The notes under the pieces were generated by a model. That model saw only the letters and a program-made list of their open reading frames with translations. It had not been told where the DNA came from and did not search any database. The translations under genes were made by a program, and so were the position numbers. From Pseudomonadota bacterium (GTDB lineage Bacteria > Pseudomonadota > Alphaproteobacteria > Reyranellales > Reyranellaceae): a stretch of 7,653 nt of DNA. The stretch spans positions 1-7,653 of the forward strand of contig JAEZHS010000636.1 in the NCBI GenBank assembly GCA_023436825.1. Direction: 5' to 3'. Of the stretch, positions 1-5,374 are shown one piece after another (within the stretch, counting starts at the first letter, position 1; each line of letters starts with the position of its first letter).

Positions 1-1
1 G

Positions 2-466
2 CGCAGCGTCCTGGCGGCGCGCCGGCCGCCGCCTCCGCCGACGCCGACGCGGCCGCTCGATGAGGCGTCGCGGGCAGAGGCGACCGCCCGGCCGCGGCGC
101 GTGCTGCTGGTCGAGGACGAGGTCGTCCTGCGCATGTCGACCACCGACATGCTCGAGCAACTCGGCTGCTTCGTGTCCGGCGTCGGCAGCGGCGAGCAGG
201 CGCTCGAGCTTCTGACGCGCGGCGGCGGCTTCGACCTGCTTTTGACCGATCTCGGCCTGCCCGGGATGAGCGGCGAGGAGCTGGCGACCGAGGTCCGGCG
301 GCGTTTCCCGCACTTGCCGGTGGTCATCGCCAGTGGCTATGGGCGATCCGGCGCCAAGGCGGCCGGCATGCAGGCGGAAGGTCTGCAGTTCATCGCCAAG
401 CCCTATTCCTCAGTCGATCTGCAGCAGGCGCTCGACCACGCAGCCCGGATGGCGGTGCCGACCTGA
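2..466 (+). CDS. Hybrid sensor histidine kinase, C-terminal receiver domain (5' partial)
   Basis: The reading frame is open from the window edge, so the gene begins upstream. A Pro/Ala/Arg-rich linker (about 30 residues, bases 2-100) leads into a complete CheY-like receiver domain. Counting from the GTG at 101, the acidic pocket is E5-D6 in the VEDE motif, the phospho-acceptor is D50 in LLTDLGLPGMSG, the switch residue is S78 in VIASGYG and the conserved lysine is K100 in IAKPYSS. All key residues are present, so the domain should accept phosphate. The low-complexity linker joined to this receiver type, with nothing after it, is typical of the tail of a PAS/hybrid histidine kinase; the kinase part is not visible. 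A stand-alone regulator starting at GTG 101 is the alternative, but the open frame upstream and the lack of an obvious ribosome site there argue against it. Its target pathway cannot be seen. Confidence 0.8.
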   Translation, partial: RSVLAARRPPPPPTPTRPLDEASRAEATARPRRVLLVEDEVVLRMSTTDMLEQLGCFVSGVGSGEQALELLTRGGGFDLLLTDLGLPGMSGEELATEVRRRFPHLPVVIASGYGRSGAKAAGMQAEGLQFIAKPYSSVDLQQALDHAARMAVPT

Positions 467-501
467 GCCGGCCCGTTTCCTGAACAAGCTTCTTGCGCCA
501 T

Positions 502-526
502 GCAACCAGCTCGGTTTGGTGGCGTT
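502..526 (+). promoter_or_regulatory. EcfG-like promoter of the 48-aa microprotein gene
   Basis: GCAAC at 502-506, a 16-nt spacer and CGTT at 523-526. This matches the general stress sigma (EcfG) consensus GGAAC-N16/17-CGTT except for the second base. The predicted transcription start is near 533-535, leaving a short leader before the ribosome site at about 550 and ATG 565. The sequence around the -35 (GCAACC followed by RGCT) resembles that of the egtB site at 5320. Confidence 0.55.
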
Positions 527-564
527 CTTATGGCAACTCTGCAGCGCAAGGTGAGGGTGACGCC

Positions 565-711
565 ATGCGAATCGTGGATCTGACCAAGTCGGCACGGGCG
601 ACGCCCGAGCCGTCTGCGAGGGGCCTTTTCGAGGGTGAGTTGATGGATCTCTATGTGGCCATCCTCATCGTCGTTCCGTTGGCTCTGTTCCTCAAGTCGT
701 TGTGGCCGTGA
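565..711 (+). CDS. Small single-pass membrane protein, 48 aa, unknown function
   Basis: I do not recognise this gene. The ATG at 565 follows a purine-rich AAGGTGAGGG stretch at good spacing. The product has a polar N-terminal half and a hydrophobic segment at about residues 29-42 (YVAILIVVPLALFL), ending in KSLWP, so it is probably a one-pass inner-membrane microprotein. A second possible start is the ATG at 643, preceded by GAGGGTGAG, which would give a 22-residue protein that is almost all membrane segment. An upstream in-frame start at 493 is unlikely because it lies inside the predicted promoter. The candidate stress promoter at 502-526 gives it its own transcript, and the next gene is csbD. 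It might be non-coding, but the promoter, ribosome site and membrane segment together support a real gene. Confidence 0.5.
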   Translation: MRIVDLTKSARATPEPSARGLFEGELMDLYVAILIVVPLALFLKSLWP

Positions 712-747
712 CGCTCCTCTAGAACGGTCGCAAATCGGTCACTGCGG

Positions 748-772
748 GGAACCTCGTCGGCCAGCCTCCGTT
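748..772 (+). promoter_or_regulatory. General stress response (EcfG) promoter of csbD
   Basis: A perfect GGAAC (748-752), 16-nt spacer and CGTT (769-772), the known consensus of alphaproteobacterial EcfG sigma factors controlled by PhyR/NepR. The expected start of transcription is near 780, about 50 nt before the csbD start codon. CsbD-family genes are typical members of general stress regulons, which fits. Confidence 0.8.
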
Positions 773-778
773 GATGGG

Positions 779-820
779 GACGCGCGCCAGTCATCAAGAG
801 ACGCGCGCCAATCAAAAGAG
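779..820 (+). repeat. 21-bp near-perfect tandem duplication in csbD leader
   Basis: Two adjacent copies begin with the identical 11-mer GACGCGCGCCA (779-789 and 800-810) and continue with a similar A-rich tail (TCATCAAGA against TCAAAAGAG). The second copy runs straight into the AGAGGAG ribosome site. The repeat begins at about the predicted transcription start, so both copies should be in the 5' untranslated RNA. Confidence 0.75.
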
Positions 821-828
821 GAGTTCCG

Positions 829-1158
829 ATGCGTCCGATCACCATTTTCGCCGCTTGCGCGGCCCTCGCCGTCGGCGCGCTGCCGACCATCGTTCATGCC
901 CAGATGACCAGCCCGCCCACCGGCCAAACCAGCGGGACCGACGCCAAGATGATCTGGGAGAAGTTCAAGGGAAGCTGGAACCAGACCAAGGGCGCCGTGA
1001 AGGAACAGTGGGGCAAGCTCACCGACGACGATCTGCTGGAGATCGAGGGCCGGCGCGACCAGTTGGTCGGCAAGATCCAGACTCGCTACGGCATCACGCG
1101 CGAACAAGCCGAGTCCCAGGTCGGAACATGGGAGCAGAAGCACTATCGCGACATGTGA
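829..1158 (+). CDS. CsbD-family stress protein with signal peptide
   Basis: This 109-residue protein has an N-terminal export signal (residues 1-24, hydrophobic core followed by VHA before Q25), a short Ser/Thr/Pro/Gly linker, and a CsbD-like domain from about residue 42 to 101. The family signature is clear: W43-x-KFKGSWNQTKGAVKEQWGKLTDDDL, then a GRRDQLVGKIQTRYG segment, and W101 near the end. CsbD proteins (E. coli YjbJ, B. subtilis CsbD) are small, helical, abundant under general stress and of unknown biochemical role; most are cytoplasmic, so the signal peptide here is notable. The ATG at 829 follows AGAGGAG at good spacing. A perfect EcfG promoter lies upstream, and the next gene starts 16 nt downstream, probably on the same transcript. 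Confidence 0.9.
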   Translation: MRPITIFAACAALAVGALPTIVHAQMTSPPTGQTSGTDAKMIWEKFKGSWNQTKGAVKEQWGKLTDDDLLEIEGRRDQLVGKIQTRYGITREQAESQVGTWEQKHYRDM

Positions 1159-1174
1159 TCGGGGAGACTGGATT

Positions 1175-1726
1175 ATGACGGCATTTCGCAACATCGCCGC
1201 AACGCTGGCGAGCGGCGTCGCGGCGATCGCGGTCACCGTGTCGGCGCTCGCACAGGCGCAGTTCCGCGACGAGAAGACGGGCACGATCTGGACGCCGGAC
1301 AACGTCAGCAAGGACAATCAGCTGCGTCCATCGAACGAGCCCAGCACGCCCGCCGACAGGGCATTCGATCCGAACGCCCAGATCGCGACGGCAACGGGAG
1401 TCATCGTGCAGCGGCCCAACGCGACGGTGATGGGCATTGTCCCCATCACGGCCGGTCCGACCGTGCCCATTGTCTCGCTCGAGAGCCCGACTCTGCAGGC
1501 GCTCCCTGCCGATCGCTGGGTCGCGCCGCTTTATCTCAGCAACAACAGCGGAAGCGACGTCAACGCGCAGATCGGTTGCACCTTCACCAACGGCAGCAGG
1601 CCGGTGCAAGAAACCCGCATCGTCGTTCCGACGGCGGGACCAGGGCAGCGTCTGGCGTTCGCGGCATATGGCCCGCGGACGGATGTCTTCGTCGATCGCG
1701 TGCTCTGCCGCGTGCTCACGCCCTGA
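1175..1726 (+). CDS. Exported protein of unknown function, 183 aa
   Basis: I do not recognise a family. The N-terminus is a Sec-type signal peptide (residues 1 to about 28; hydrophobic stretch 9-25, then ALAQA before Q29). The mature part has a polar, Pro/Asn-rich region (about 40-70) and then a probably beta-rich section with alternating hydrophobic residues (VIVQRPNATVMGIVPI, WVAPLYLSNNSG, ETRIVVPT). Only two cysteines remain, C135 and C178, which could form a disulfide in the periplasm. The ribosome site is GGGGAGA upstream of ATG 1175. The gap to csbD is 16 nt and a terminator follows the stop, so the two are probably one stress-induced transcription unit. No catalytic motif is visible. 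Confidence 0.8.
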   Translation: MTAFRNIAATLASGVAAIAVTVSALAQAQFRDEKTGTIWTPDNVSKDNQLRPSNEPSTPADRAFDPNAQIATATGVIVQRPNATVMGIVPITAGPTVPIVSLESPTLQALPADRWVAPLYLSNNSGSDVNAQIGCTFTNGSRPVQETRIVVPTAGPGQRLAFAAYGPRTDVFVDRVLCRVLTP

Positions 1727-1751
1727 TCGCACCCCACCATCTCGAACAGCG

Positions 1752-1778
1752 GAAACGGGCCGTCCATCGGCCCGTTTC
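1752..1778 (+). terminator. Intrinsic terminator after csbD and the 183-aa gene
   Basis: An 11-bp perfect inverted repeat, GAAACGGGCCG paired with CGGCCCGTTTC, flanks a 5-nt loop (TCCAT) and is followed by TCTTT. It lies 26 nt after the stop codon at 1726. The A-rich left arm and T-rich right arm mean it could also work from the opposite strand. Confidence 0.8.
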
Positions 1779-1831
1779 TCTTTGCCTGAATCGCGCTACG
1801 CTTCCTGTCGCCGAGCCAGGGAGGGGGTAGC

Positions 1832-1882
1832 ATGAGTTGTGTGTCCAATCTCCTGGCCTTGCTGAGTAGGGGAGTGGAATGA
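1832..1882 (+). CDS. Possible 16-aa leader peptide coupled to the SBP gene
   Basis: A short frame starts at ATG 1832 and reads MSCVSNLLALLSRGVE before a TGA at 1880-1882. Its start has an unusually strong ribosome site (AGGGAGGGGG at 1818-1827, 7 nt from GGAGG to ATG). Its stop overlaps the start of the solute-binding protein gene as ATGA, the arrangement expected for translational coupling. It contains one Cys and four Leu and no run of a single amino acid, so classical attenuation is not evident. It may be an unimportant short frame. Confidence 0.35.
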   Translation: MSCVSNLLALLSRGVE

Positions 1883-3450
1883 GCGTAGGTGGATTCGGCC
1901 GTCGGACGGCCATGGTGGGCGGTGCGGCGCTGGCGACGGCATCGTTGATCAGGCCGCGCGAGGCGCGGGCGGCGAAGTCGATGACGGTGGTGTTGGAATC
2001 GGAGGTGACGATCCTCGATCCGCACGTGATCACGGCCGCCATCACCCGCACCTTCGGCCTGCATGTCTTCGACATGCTGTTCGCCATGAACGAGAAGGGC
2101 GAGATCAAGCCGCAGATGGTCGAGGGCTACGACAGCAGCCCGGACAAGCTTACCTGGACCTTCACGTTGCGCGACGGTCTCAAATGGCACGACGGCAACC
2201 CGGTCGCGGCCGAGGATTGCGTCGCCTCGCTCAAGCGATGGTCGGTGCGCGATCCGCTGGGCAAGATGCTGATGGCCGATACCGATCAGCTCGCCGCGGT
2301 CGATGCCAGGACCTTCAAGCTGGTGCTGAAGCAGCCGTTTCCGTTGCTGCTCGAGGTGCTGGGCAAGCCCAATGCGCCACTGCCAGTGATGATGCCGGCC
2401 AGGCTCGCCGCGACGCCGGCCGACCAGCGCATCGGCGATCCGGTCGGGTCGGGCCCGTTCCGCTTCCTCAAGGACCAATGGCGACCGGGCAACGCCATGG
2501 TGCTGGAACGCAATCCCGCCTACGTGGCGCGCAAGGAAGCGCCGGACTTCCTGGCCGGGGCTAAGAACGTGAAGATCGACCAGCTCACGCTGCGCGTGAT
2601 GCCCGACCAGTCGACCGGTGCCAACGCCCTGATGCAGGGCGAGATCGACTACATGCAATACCTGCCGTTCGACATGCTGCCGATCCTCGAGAAGGACAAG
2701 GCCGTCAAGCTGATGGGGCTGGGTGGCATCCATCAGTTCCAGGGCAACTTCCGCCTGAACCATGCCTTTCCGCCATTCGACAATCCCAAGGTGCGGCAGG
2801 TGATGTGGAAGCTGGTCGACCAGGATGCGACCCTGACGGCGATCGGTGTGCCCGACCGCTTCCGTGCCAAGTCATGCCCGTCGTTCTGGATGTGCGGCAC
2901 GCCGCTTTCCACCGATGCCGGCTCGGGCACCGCCAGGGTCGATCTCGCAGCCGCCAAGGCCGAGCTGAAAGCCTCGGGCTACAAGGGTGAGCCGGTGATC
3001 ATCCTCGAGGTTGCCGGGTCGATCAGCCAGACCGCCTCGCGCGTGCTGGTGCAGAACATGAGGGACGTCGGCTTCACTGTCGAACAGCAGCCGCGCGATT
3101 GGCCGACGGTGCTGGCGCGCCGCGCCAAGAAGGACGGCTGGTCGATGTTTCCGGTCTACTCCAACGGCACCGACATGTACTCGCCGCTGACGCACTTCTA
3201 TGTCGCGGCGACCTGCAACGATTTCCCCGGCTGGTCGTGCGACAACCGCGTCCCCGAGCTGCTGCAAGCGTTCGCCCGCGCCGCCACGCCAGAGGAGCGC
3301 AAGAAGATCGCGGCCGACATCCAGACGATCGCCTACGAAATGGTGCCGTCCGTGATGTGGGGGCAATTCAGCATTCCCGCTGGCTATCGGGCCGATCTCA
3401 AGGGCCTGATTCAGTCGTCCTATCCCATGTTCTGGGAGGTCGACCGTTGA
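1879..3450 (+). CDS. ABC transporter substrate-binding protein, family 5 (peptide/nickel type)
   Basis: This 523-residue protein has the usual length and layout of the SBP_bac_5 family, periplasmic receptors for peptides, opines, nickel or related solutes. The signal peptide carries a twin-arginine-like GRRTAMVG motif (R8, R9) and ends in an ARA cleavage site (about residue 31), so Tat export is possible. Family hallmarks follow: ILDPH near residue 45, a VFDMLFAMNEKGEIKPQMVEGY block, the signature LTWTFTLRDGLKWHDGNPVAAEDC at about 93-115, and DPVGSGPFRF at about 189-198. Several late cysteines (CPSFWMCG, CNDF, SCDN) may form disulfides. GGGGAG precedes ATG 1879. No permease or ATPase gene is next to it, so it is an orphan receptor and its ligand cannot be predicted. 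It overlaps the following GNAT gene by 4 nt. Confidence 0.93.
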   Translation: MSVGGFGRRTAMVGGAALATASLIRPREARAAKSMTVVLESEVTILDPHVITAAITRTFGLHVFDMLFAMNEKGEIKPQMVEGYDSSPDKLTWTFTLRDGLKWHDGNPVAAEDCVASLKRWSVRDPLGKMLMADTDQLAAVDARTFKLVLKQPFPLLLEVLGKPNAPLPVMMPARLAATPADQRIGDPVGSGPFRFLKDQWRPGNAMVLERNPAYVARKEAPDFLAGAKNVKIDQLTLRVMPDQSTGANALMQGEIDYMQYLPFDMLPILEKDKAVKLMGLGGIHQFQGNFRLNHAFPPFDNPKVRQVMWKLVDQDATLTAIGVPDRFRAKSCPSFWMCGTPLSTDAGSGTARVDLAAAKAELKASGYKGEPVIILEVAGSISQTASRVLVQNMRDVGFTVEQQPRDWPTVLARRAKKDGWSMFPVYSNGTDMYSPLTHFYVAATCNDFPGWSCDNRVPELLQAFARAATPEERKKIAADIQTIAYEMVPSVMWGQFSIPAGYRADLKGLIQSSYPMFWEVDR

Positions 3451-3725
3451 CCGGGGCAGGAACTCGAGTGCGCCACAACGCGGCGGCGCATCGCTATGAG
3501 ATGGACACCGACAGCGGCCTTGCCATCGCGGTCTATCGCGTGCAGGGCGACCGGATGATCTTCACCCACACCGAGGTGCCGCCGCAGGACGAAGGCAAGG
3601 GCTTCGCGGCGCGCCTGGTCGGCGAGGCGCTTACCGATGCGCACAAGCGCGGCTTCAAGATCGTGCCGGCCTGCAGCTTCGTCGTCGCGTACGTGCGCCG
3701 TCATCCCGAATACGACGATCAGTGA
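3447..3725 (+). CDS. Small GNAT-fold N-acetyltransferase, YjdJ type
   Basis: This 92-residue protein belongs to the minimal single-domain GNAT proteins (COG2388-like), about 90 residues long, of uncertain substrate. The acetyl-CoA binding loop is visible as PPQDEGKGFAARLV (residues 45-58), preceded by the beta strand MIFTHTEV and followed by the family's conserved KIVPACSFVVAYVRRHPEY at 71-89, where C76 is the usual reactive-looking cysteine. The chosen start is TTG 3447, which overlaps the SBP stop as TTGA and has GGGAGG 7 nt upstream. GTG 3468, with AGGA 6 nt upstream, is a nearly equal alternative and gives 85 residues. It is cotranscribed with the SBP gene, but a functional link is not evident. 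Confidence 0.85.
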   Translation: MTGAGTRVRHNAAAHRYEMDTDSGLAIAVYRVQGDRMIFTHTEVPPQDEGKGFAARLVGEALTDAHKRGFKIVPACSFVVAYVRRHPEYDDQ

Positions 3726-3733
3726 CGATCAGT
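3714..3733 (+). repeat. 10-bp tandem duplication at GNAT stop codon
   Basis: GACGATCAGT occurs twice in direct succession (3714-3723 and 3724-3733). The stop codon TGA at 3723-3725 spans the junction. Confidence 0.8.
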
Positions 3734-3762
3734 AAGGGAGCATGGTCTTCCTCTTCCGGACC

Positions 3763-3780
3763 GCGCGCCTGCCGGCGCGC
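3763..3780 (+). terminator. Possible weak terminator after SBP-GNAT unit
   Basis: A perfect 7-bp GC stem, GCGCGCC and GGCGCGC, encloses a 4-nt loop (TGCC). It lies 37 nt after the GNAT stop. There is no real T tract behind it, so it may act with Rho or simply be part of the repetitive intergenic DNA. Confidence 0.35.
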
Positions 3781-3800
3781 TCATGCTCTTGCTTCATGCT

Positions 3801-3899
3801 CCTCACCCCCGAAGGGGAAGAGGCTGGGTGAGGGGATGCAGGAGACAATCTTCGCGTATCACCCCCTCACCTAACCTCTCCCCCAAGGGGAGAGGAACC
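3801..3899. repeat. REP-like palindromic pair (two inverted copies)
   Basis: Two units in opposite orientation. The first (about 3801-3835) reads CCTCACCCCCGAAGGGG and then AAGAGGCTGGGTGAGGGG. The second (about 3860-3899) reads CACCCCCTCACCTAACCTC and then TCCCCCAAGGGGAGAGG. The reverse complement of the second matches the first over CCCC, the two-base loop region, GGGG, AGAGG and GGTGAGGGG. Each has its own C-rich/G-rich hairpin, and together they form a larger imperfect palindrome about 100 nt long. Similar CCCTCACC/CTCTCCCC palindromes recur in intergenic DNA of many alphaproteobacteria. The repeat fills most of the 192-nt gap between the GNAT gene and the convergent small gene, and no gene is seen in that gap. 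Confidence 0.75.
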
Positions 3900-3917
3900 T
3901 GATTCAAGAGGCGGACC

Positions 3918-4052
3918 CTACCTCGGGAAGAGGAACAGCCAGGCGAGCGCCAACGCGGCGATGGCGCCGACCGACGAAAGCACGAGAATGGTCAAAATGC
4001 GGCCGCTGACGACGCCGCTGCGCGCCTCGACGGGCGTGAGTTCGCGTTCCAT
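3918..4052 (-). CDS. Small membrane protein, 44 aa, unknown function
   Basis: The frame stays open up to 4175, but I start it at the ATG at 4052, which has GGAG 5 nt upstream and lies downstream of a candidate promoter (4110-4086). The product begins MERELTPVEARSGVVSGRIL, a charged cytoplasmic-looking N-terminus, and continues with one hydrophobic helix (about residues 20-42) ending in FLFPR. I have an impression that short proteins with this N-terminal ELTPxEARxG pattern plus one helix occur in other alphaproteobacteria, but I cannot name a family or function. The gene is divergent from the DUF1328 gene, with paired outward-facing promoters between them, which suggests both respond to the same stress signal. 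Confidence 0.7.
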   Translation of the reverse strand: MERELTPVEARSGVVSGRILTILVLSSVGAIAALALAWLFLFPR

Positions 4053-4085
4053 GGAAGCTCCATTGGCGTTGATCAGGACTAGAAA

Positions 4086-4110
4086 AACGCCCTGCAGGAG
4101 ACCGGGTTGC
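4086..4110 (-). promoter_or_regulatory. EcfG-like promoter, minus strand, for the 44-aa gene
   Basis: Read on the minus strand: GCAAC (4110-4106), a 16-nt spacer and CGTT (4089-4086). The predicted start of transcription near 4078 is about 26 nt before the ATG at 4052. The -35 region forms one arm of the palindrome shared with the plus-strand promoter. Confidence 0.55.
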
Positions 4111-4128
4111 CGGCCGCCGGACGGCAAC
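4106..4128. promoter_or_regulatory. Inverted repeat holding two divergent -35 elements
   Basis: GTTGCCG (4106-4112) and CGGCAAC (4122-4128) are perfect inverted copies separated by 9 nt. Each arm contains the GCAAC that serves as -35 of one of the divergent promoters. It could equally be an operator for a dimeric regulator. Confidence 0.6.
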
Positions 4129-4149
4129 TGCCGAACTCGCAGGAGCGTT
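4124..4149 (+). promoter_or_regulatory. EcfG-like promoter of the DUF1328 gene
   Basis: GCAAC (4124-4128), a 17-nt spacer and CGTT (4146-4149). The expected transcription start near 4156 leaves about 30 nt before the ATG at 4188, with AAGGAGA in between. Confidence 0.5.
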
Positions 4150-4187
4150 AACCGTGCGAGATCGAACGATCGCAAGGAGATTTAACG

Positions 4188-4355
4188 ATGTTGTACTGGG
4201 CGCTGATGTTCCTCGTGATCGCGCTGCTGGCCGGTCTGTTCGGCTTCGGCGGGGTCGCCTCGACCGCGACCGGCATGGCGCAGATCCTGTTCGTCATCGC
4301 GCTGGTGCTGTTCGTGATCAGCCTGTTCGCCGGCTTCCTGCGGCGCAACTCCTAG
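4188..4355 (+). CDS. DUF1328 / UPF0391 small membrane protein (YtjA-like)
   Basis: A 55-residue protein beginning [20 protein letters not shown], which is the unmistakable DUF1328 (UPF0391, E. coli YtjA) pattern: two hydrophobic helices (about residues 3-21 and 31-50) joined by [12 protein letters not shown], with a short basic tail LRRNS. Family length is 50-60 residues, so it is complete. Function is unknown; in several proteobacteria these genes are induced by general or envelope stress and often accompany CsbD. The ribosome site AAGGAGA is 7 nt before the ATG. Its stop codon shares CTAG with the stop of the convergent gene on the other strand. Confidence 0.93.
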   Translation: MLYWALMFLVIALLAGLFGFGGVASTATGMAQILFVIALVLFVISLFAGFLRRNS

Positions 4356-5269
4356 AGCGGAGTCCTCGTCGCCTCGAAGTGGGCGCGCAACCGATCGCGC
4401 GCCGCATATCCAGCTGCGCGATCCCAGCAATTCAGGATGGCGACGCGAAAGCCGCCCGGCGGCATGGCGTGCCGGCCGGGCGGCAGCTCCTCATGGAAGG
4501 TGATTTGCACGCTAGACACGCCCTCCATGGTTTCGATGGCGCGTTGCAGATCGGCCGGCGGATGGTGATAGCGAAAGCCGTGCGGCGCGAAGAGGACGAC
4601 GCTGTATCCGGTGCGTCGCGCCGAATCGTCGAACCGCCACTCGCGTGATGCGTAGAGACGGACGATGGCTTCCACCCATCCGGCGCCGTAGAGGTCCGGC
4701 CATTGATCGGCGAAGCGCAGATGCACCTCGATGATGCGGCCGCCGATGGTCTCGAGGTTGAGCAGCCCCGTATACCCCTTGAGGTGCCGGCGACACCAGG
4801 CGCCGCACCAGCTCTCGATCGCTGGTGACGGCACTGCCTGCACTTCCCAATAGTCGAAAGTGCCAGCACCGCTGGCAACGCCGGTCGCATGGCGCCACCA
4901 CTGCGGTTCGCCGTCGACCAGGGCGACATCGCTGCTGACATGATCGCCTTCGAGCAGCGTCGTCCAGAAATGGCCTGGCTGGTAGGCGCTGGCGTAGTCG
5001 TCTGGCGAGAAAAGGGCGCGGCTGCCTACGCCCATGCCCTTCAAGTTGTAGATGGGCTTGGAAAAAACCGGGTAATTTTGCGGAGCAATGCCGTGCGGTG
5101 CTGCTGACAATCCCTGGCTGAGCGCTACGGCAAGCTTGTCGTAGACCCAGCGATGCGCCGGATTCCACTGCCAGCCGTCGCTGTCCTCAGTGGGAATGAA
5201 AACGTCCGCCGGGCACGGCACGCCCTCGAAATATTGAGTACGCCATGGATCGATCTCGCAAATTGGCAC
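4352..5269 (-). CDS. Conserved protein of unknown function, ATP-grasp-like
   Basis: The product has 305 residues and I know no assigned function. Several blocks resemble an ATP-grasp ligase: a lysine block [16 protein letters not shown] (69-84, K71), [17 protein letters not shown] (105-121) like the hinge and following strand, [13 protein letters not shown] (165-177), and [17 protein letters not shown] (179-195), where E181, H183 and R185 sit where ATP-grasp enzymes have a metal-binding E-x-N-x-R. A C-terminal module (about 222-300) includes VQITFHE and [17 protein letters not shown]. No signal peptide or membrane segment is seen. I start at GTG 5269, which has AGGA 6 nt upstream; GTG 5296 is possible but lacks a ribosome site. 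The frame's extension to 6475 runs antisense to egtB and is not coding. The gene is divergent from egtBD and convergent with DUF1328. The ATP-grasp assignment is inference. Confidence 0.8.
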   Translation of the reverse strand: MPICEIDPWRTQYFEGVPCPADVFIPTEDSDGWQWNPAHRWVYDKLAVALSQGLSAAPHGIAPQNYPVFSKPIYNLKGMGVGSRALFSPDDYASAYQPGHFWTTLLEGDHVSSDVALVDGEPQWWRHATGVASGAGTFDYWEVQAVPSPAIESWCGAWCRRHLKGYTGLLNLETIGGRIIEVHLRFADQWPDLYGAGWVEAIVRLYASREWRFDDSARRTGYSVVLFAPHGFRYHHPPADLQRAIETMEGVSSVQITFHEELPPGRHAMPPGGFRVAILNCWDRAAGYAARDRLRAHFEATRTPL

Positions 5270-5319
5270 TGGAATTCCTATGTCCCGACCGTCCACAGTG
5301 AGTGCACGACCACGGCATT

Positions 5320-5344
5320 GCAACCGGCTATCGTCGCCGGCGTT
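5320..5344 (+). promoter_or_regulatory. EcfG-like promoter of egtBD
   Basis: GCAAC (5320-5324), a 16-nt spacer and CGTT (5341-5344), in the 105-nt gap between the divergent ATP-grasp-like gene and egtB. The predicted start near 5352 gives a very short leader before the GGAGG at 5357, so the transcript may have about 20 untranslated bases. No matching site was seen for the minus-strand gene. Confidence 0.55.
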
Positions 5345-5374
5345 TGCCGACAGGGCGGAGGTGCCGTGTCCAAC

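Noticed and set aside
739..1317. 192-aa minus-strand open frame
   Set aside because: It is antisense to the csbD gene, whose domain and promoter are unmistakable; no recognisable motifs.
1752..1776. GAAAC-N16-CGTT, a further match to the promoter spacing in front of the SBP gene
   Set aside because: It coincides with the terminator stem, whose own symmetry (AAACG against CGTTT) creates the pattern on both strands, so it is most likely a by-product of the hairpin.
1531..2763. 410-aa minus-strand open frame
   Set aside because: It is antisense to the 183-aa gene and the SBP gene; the His/Arg-rich composition is typical of a shadow frame in GC-rich DNA.
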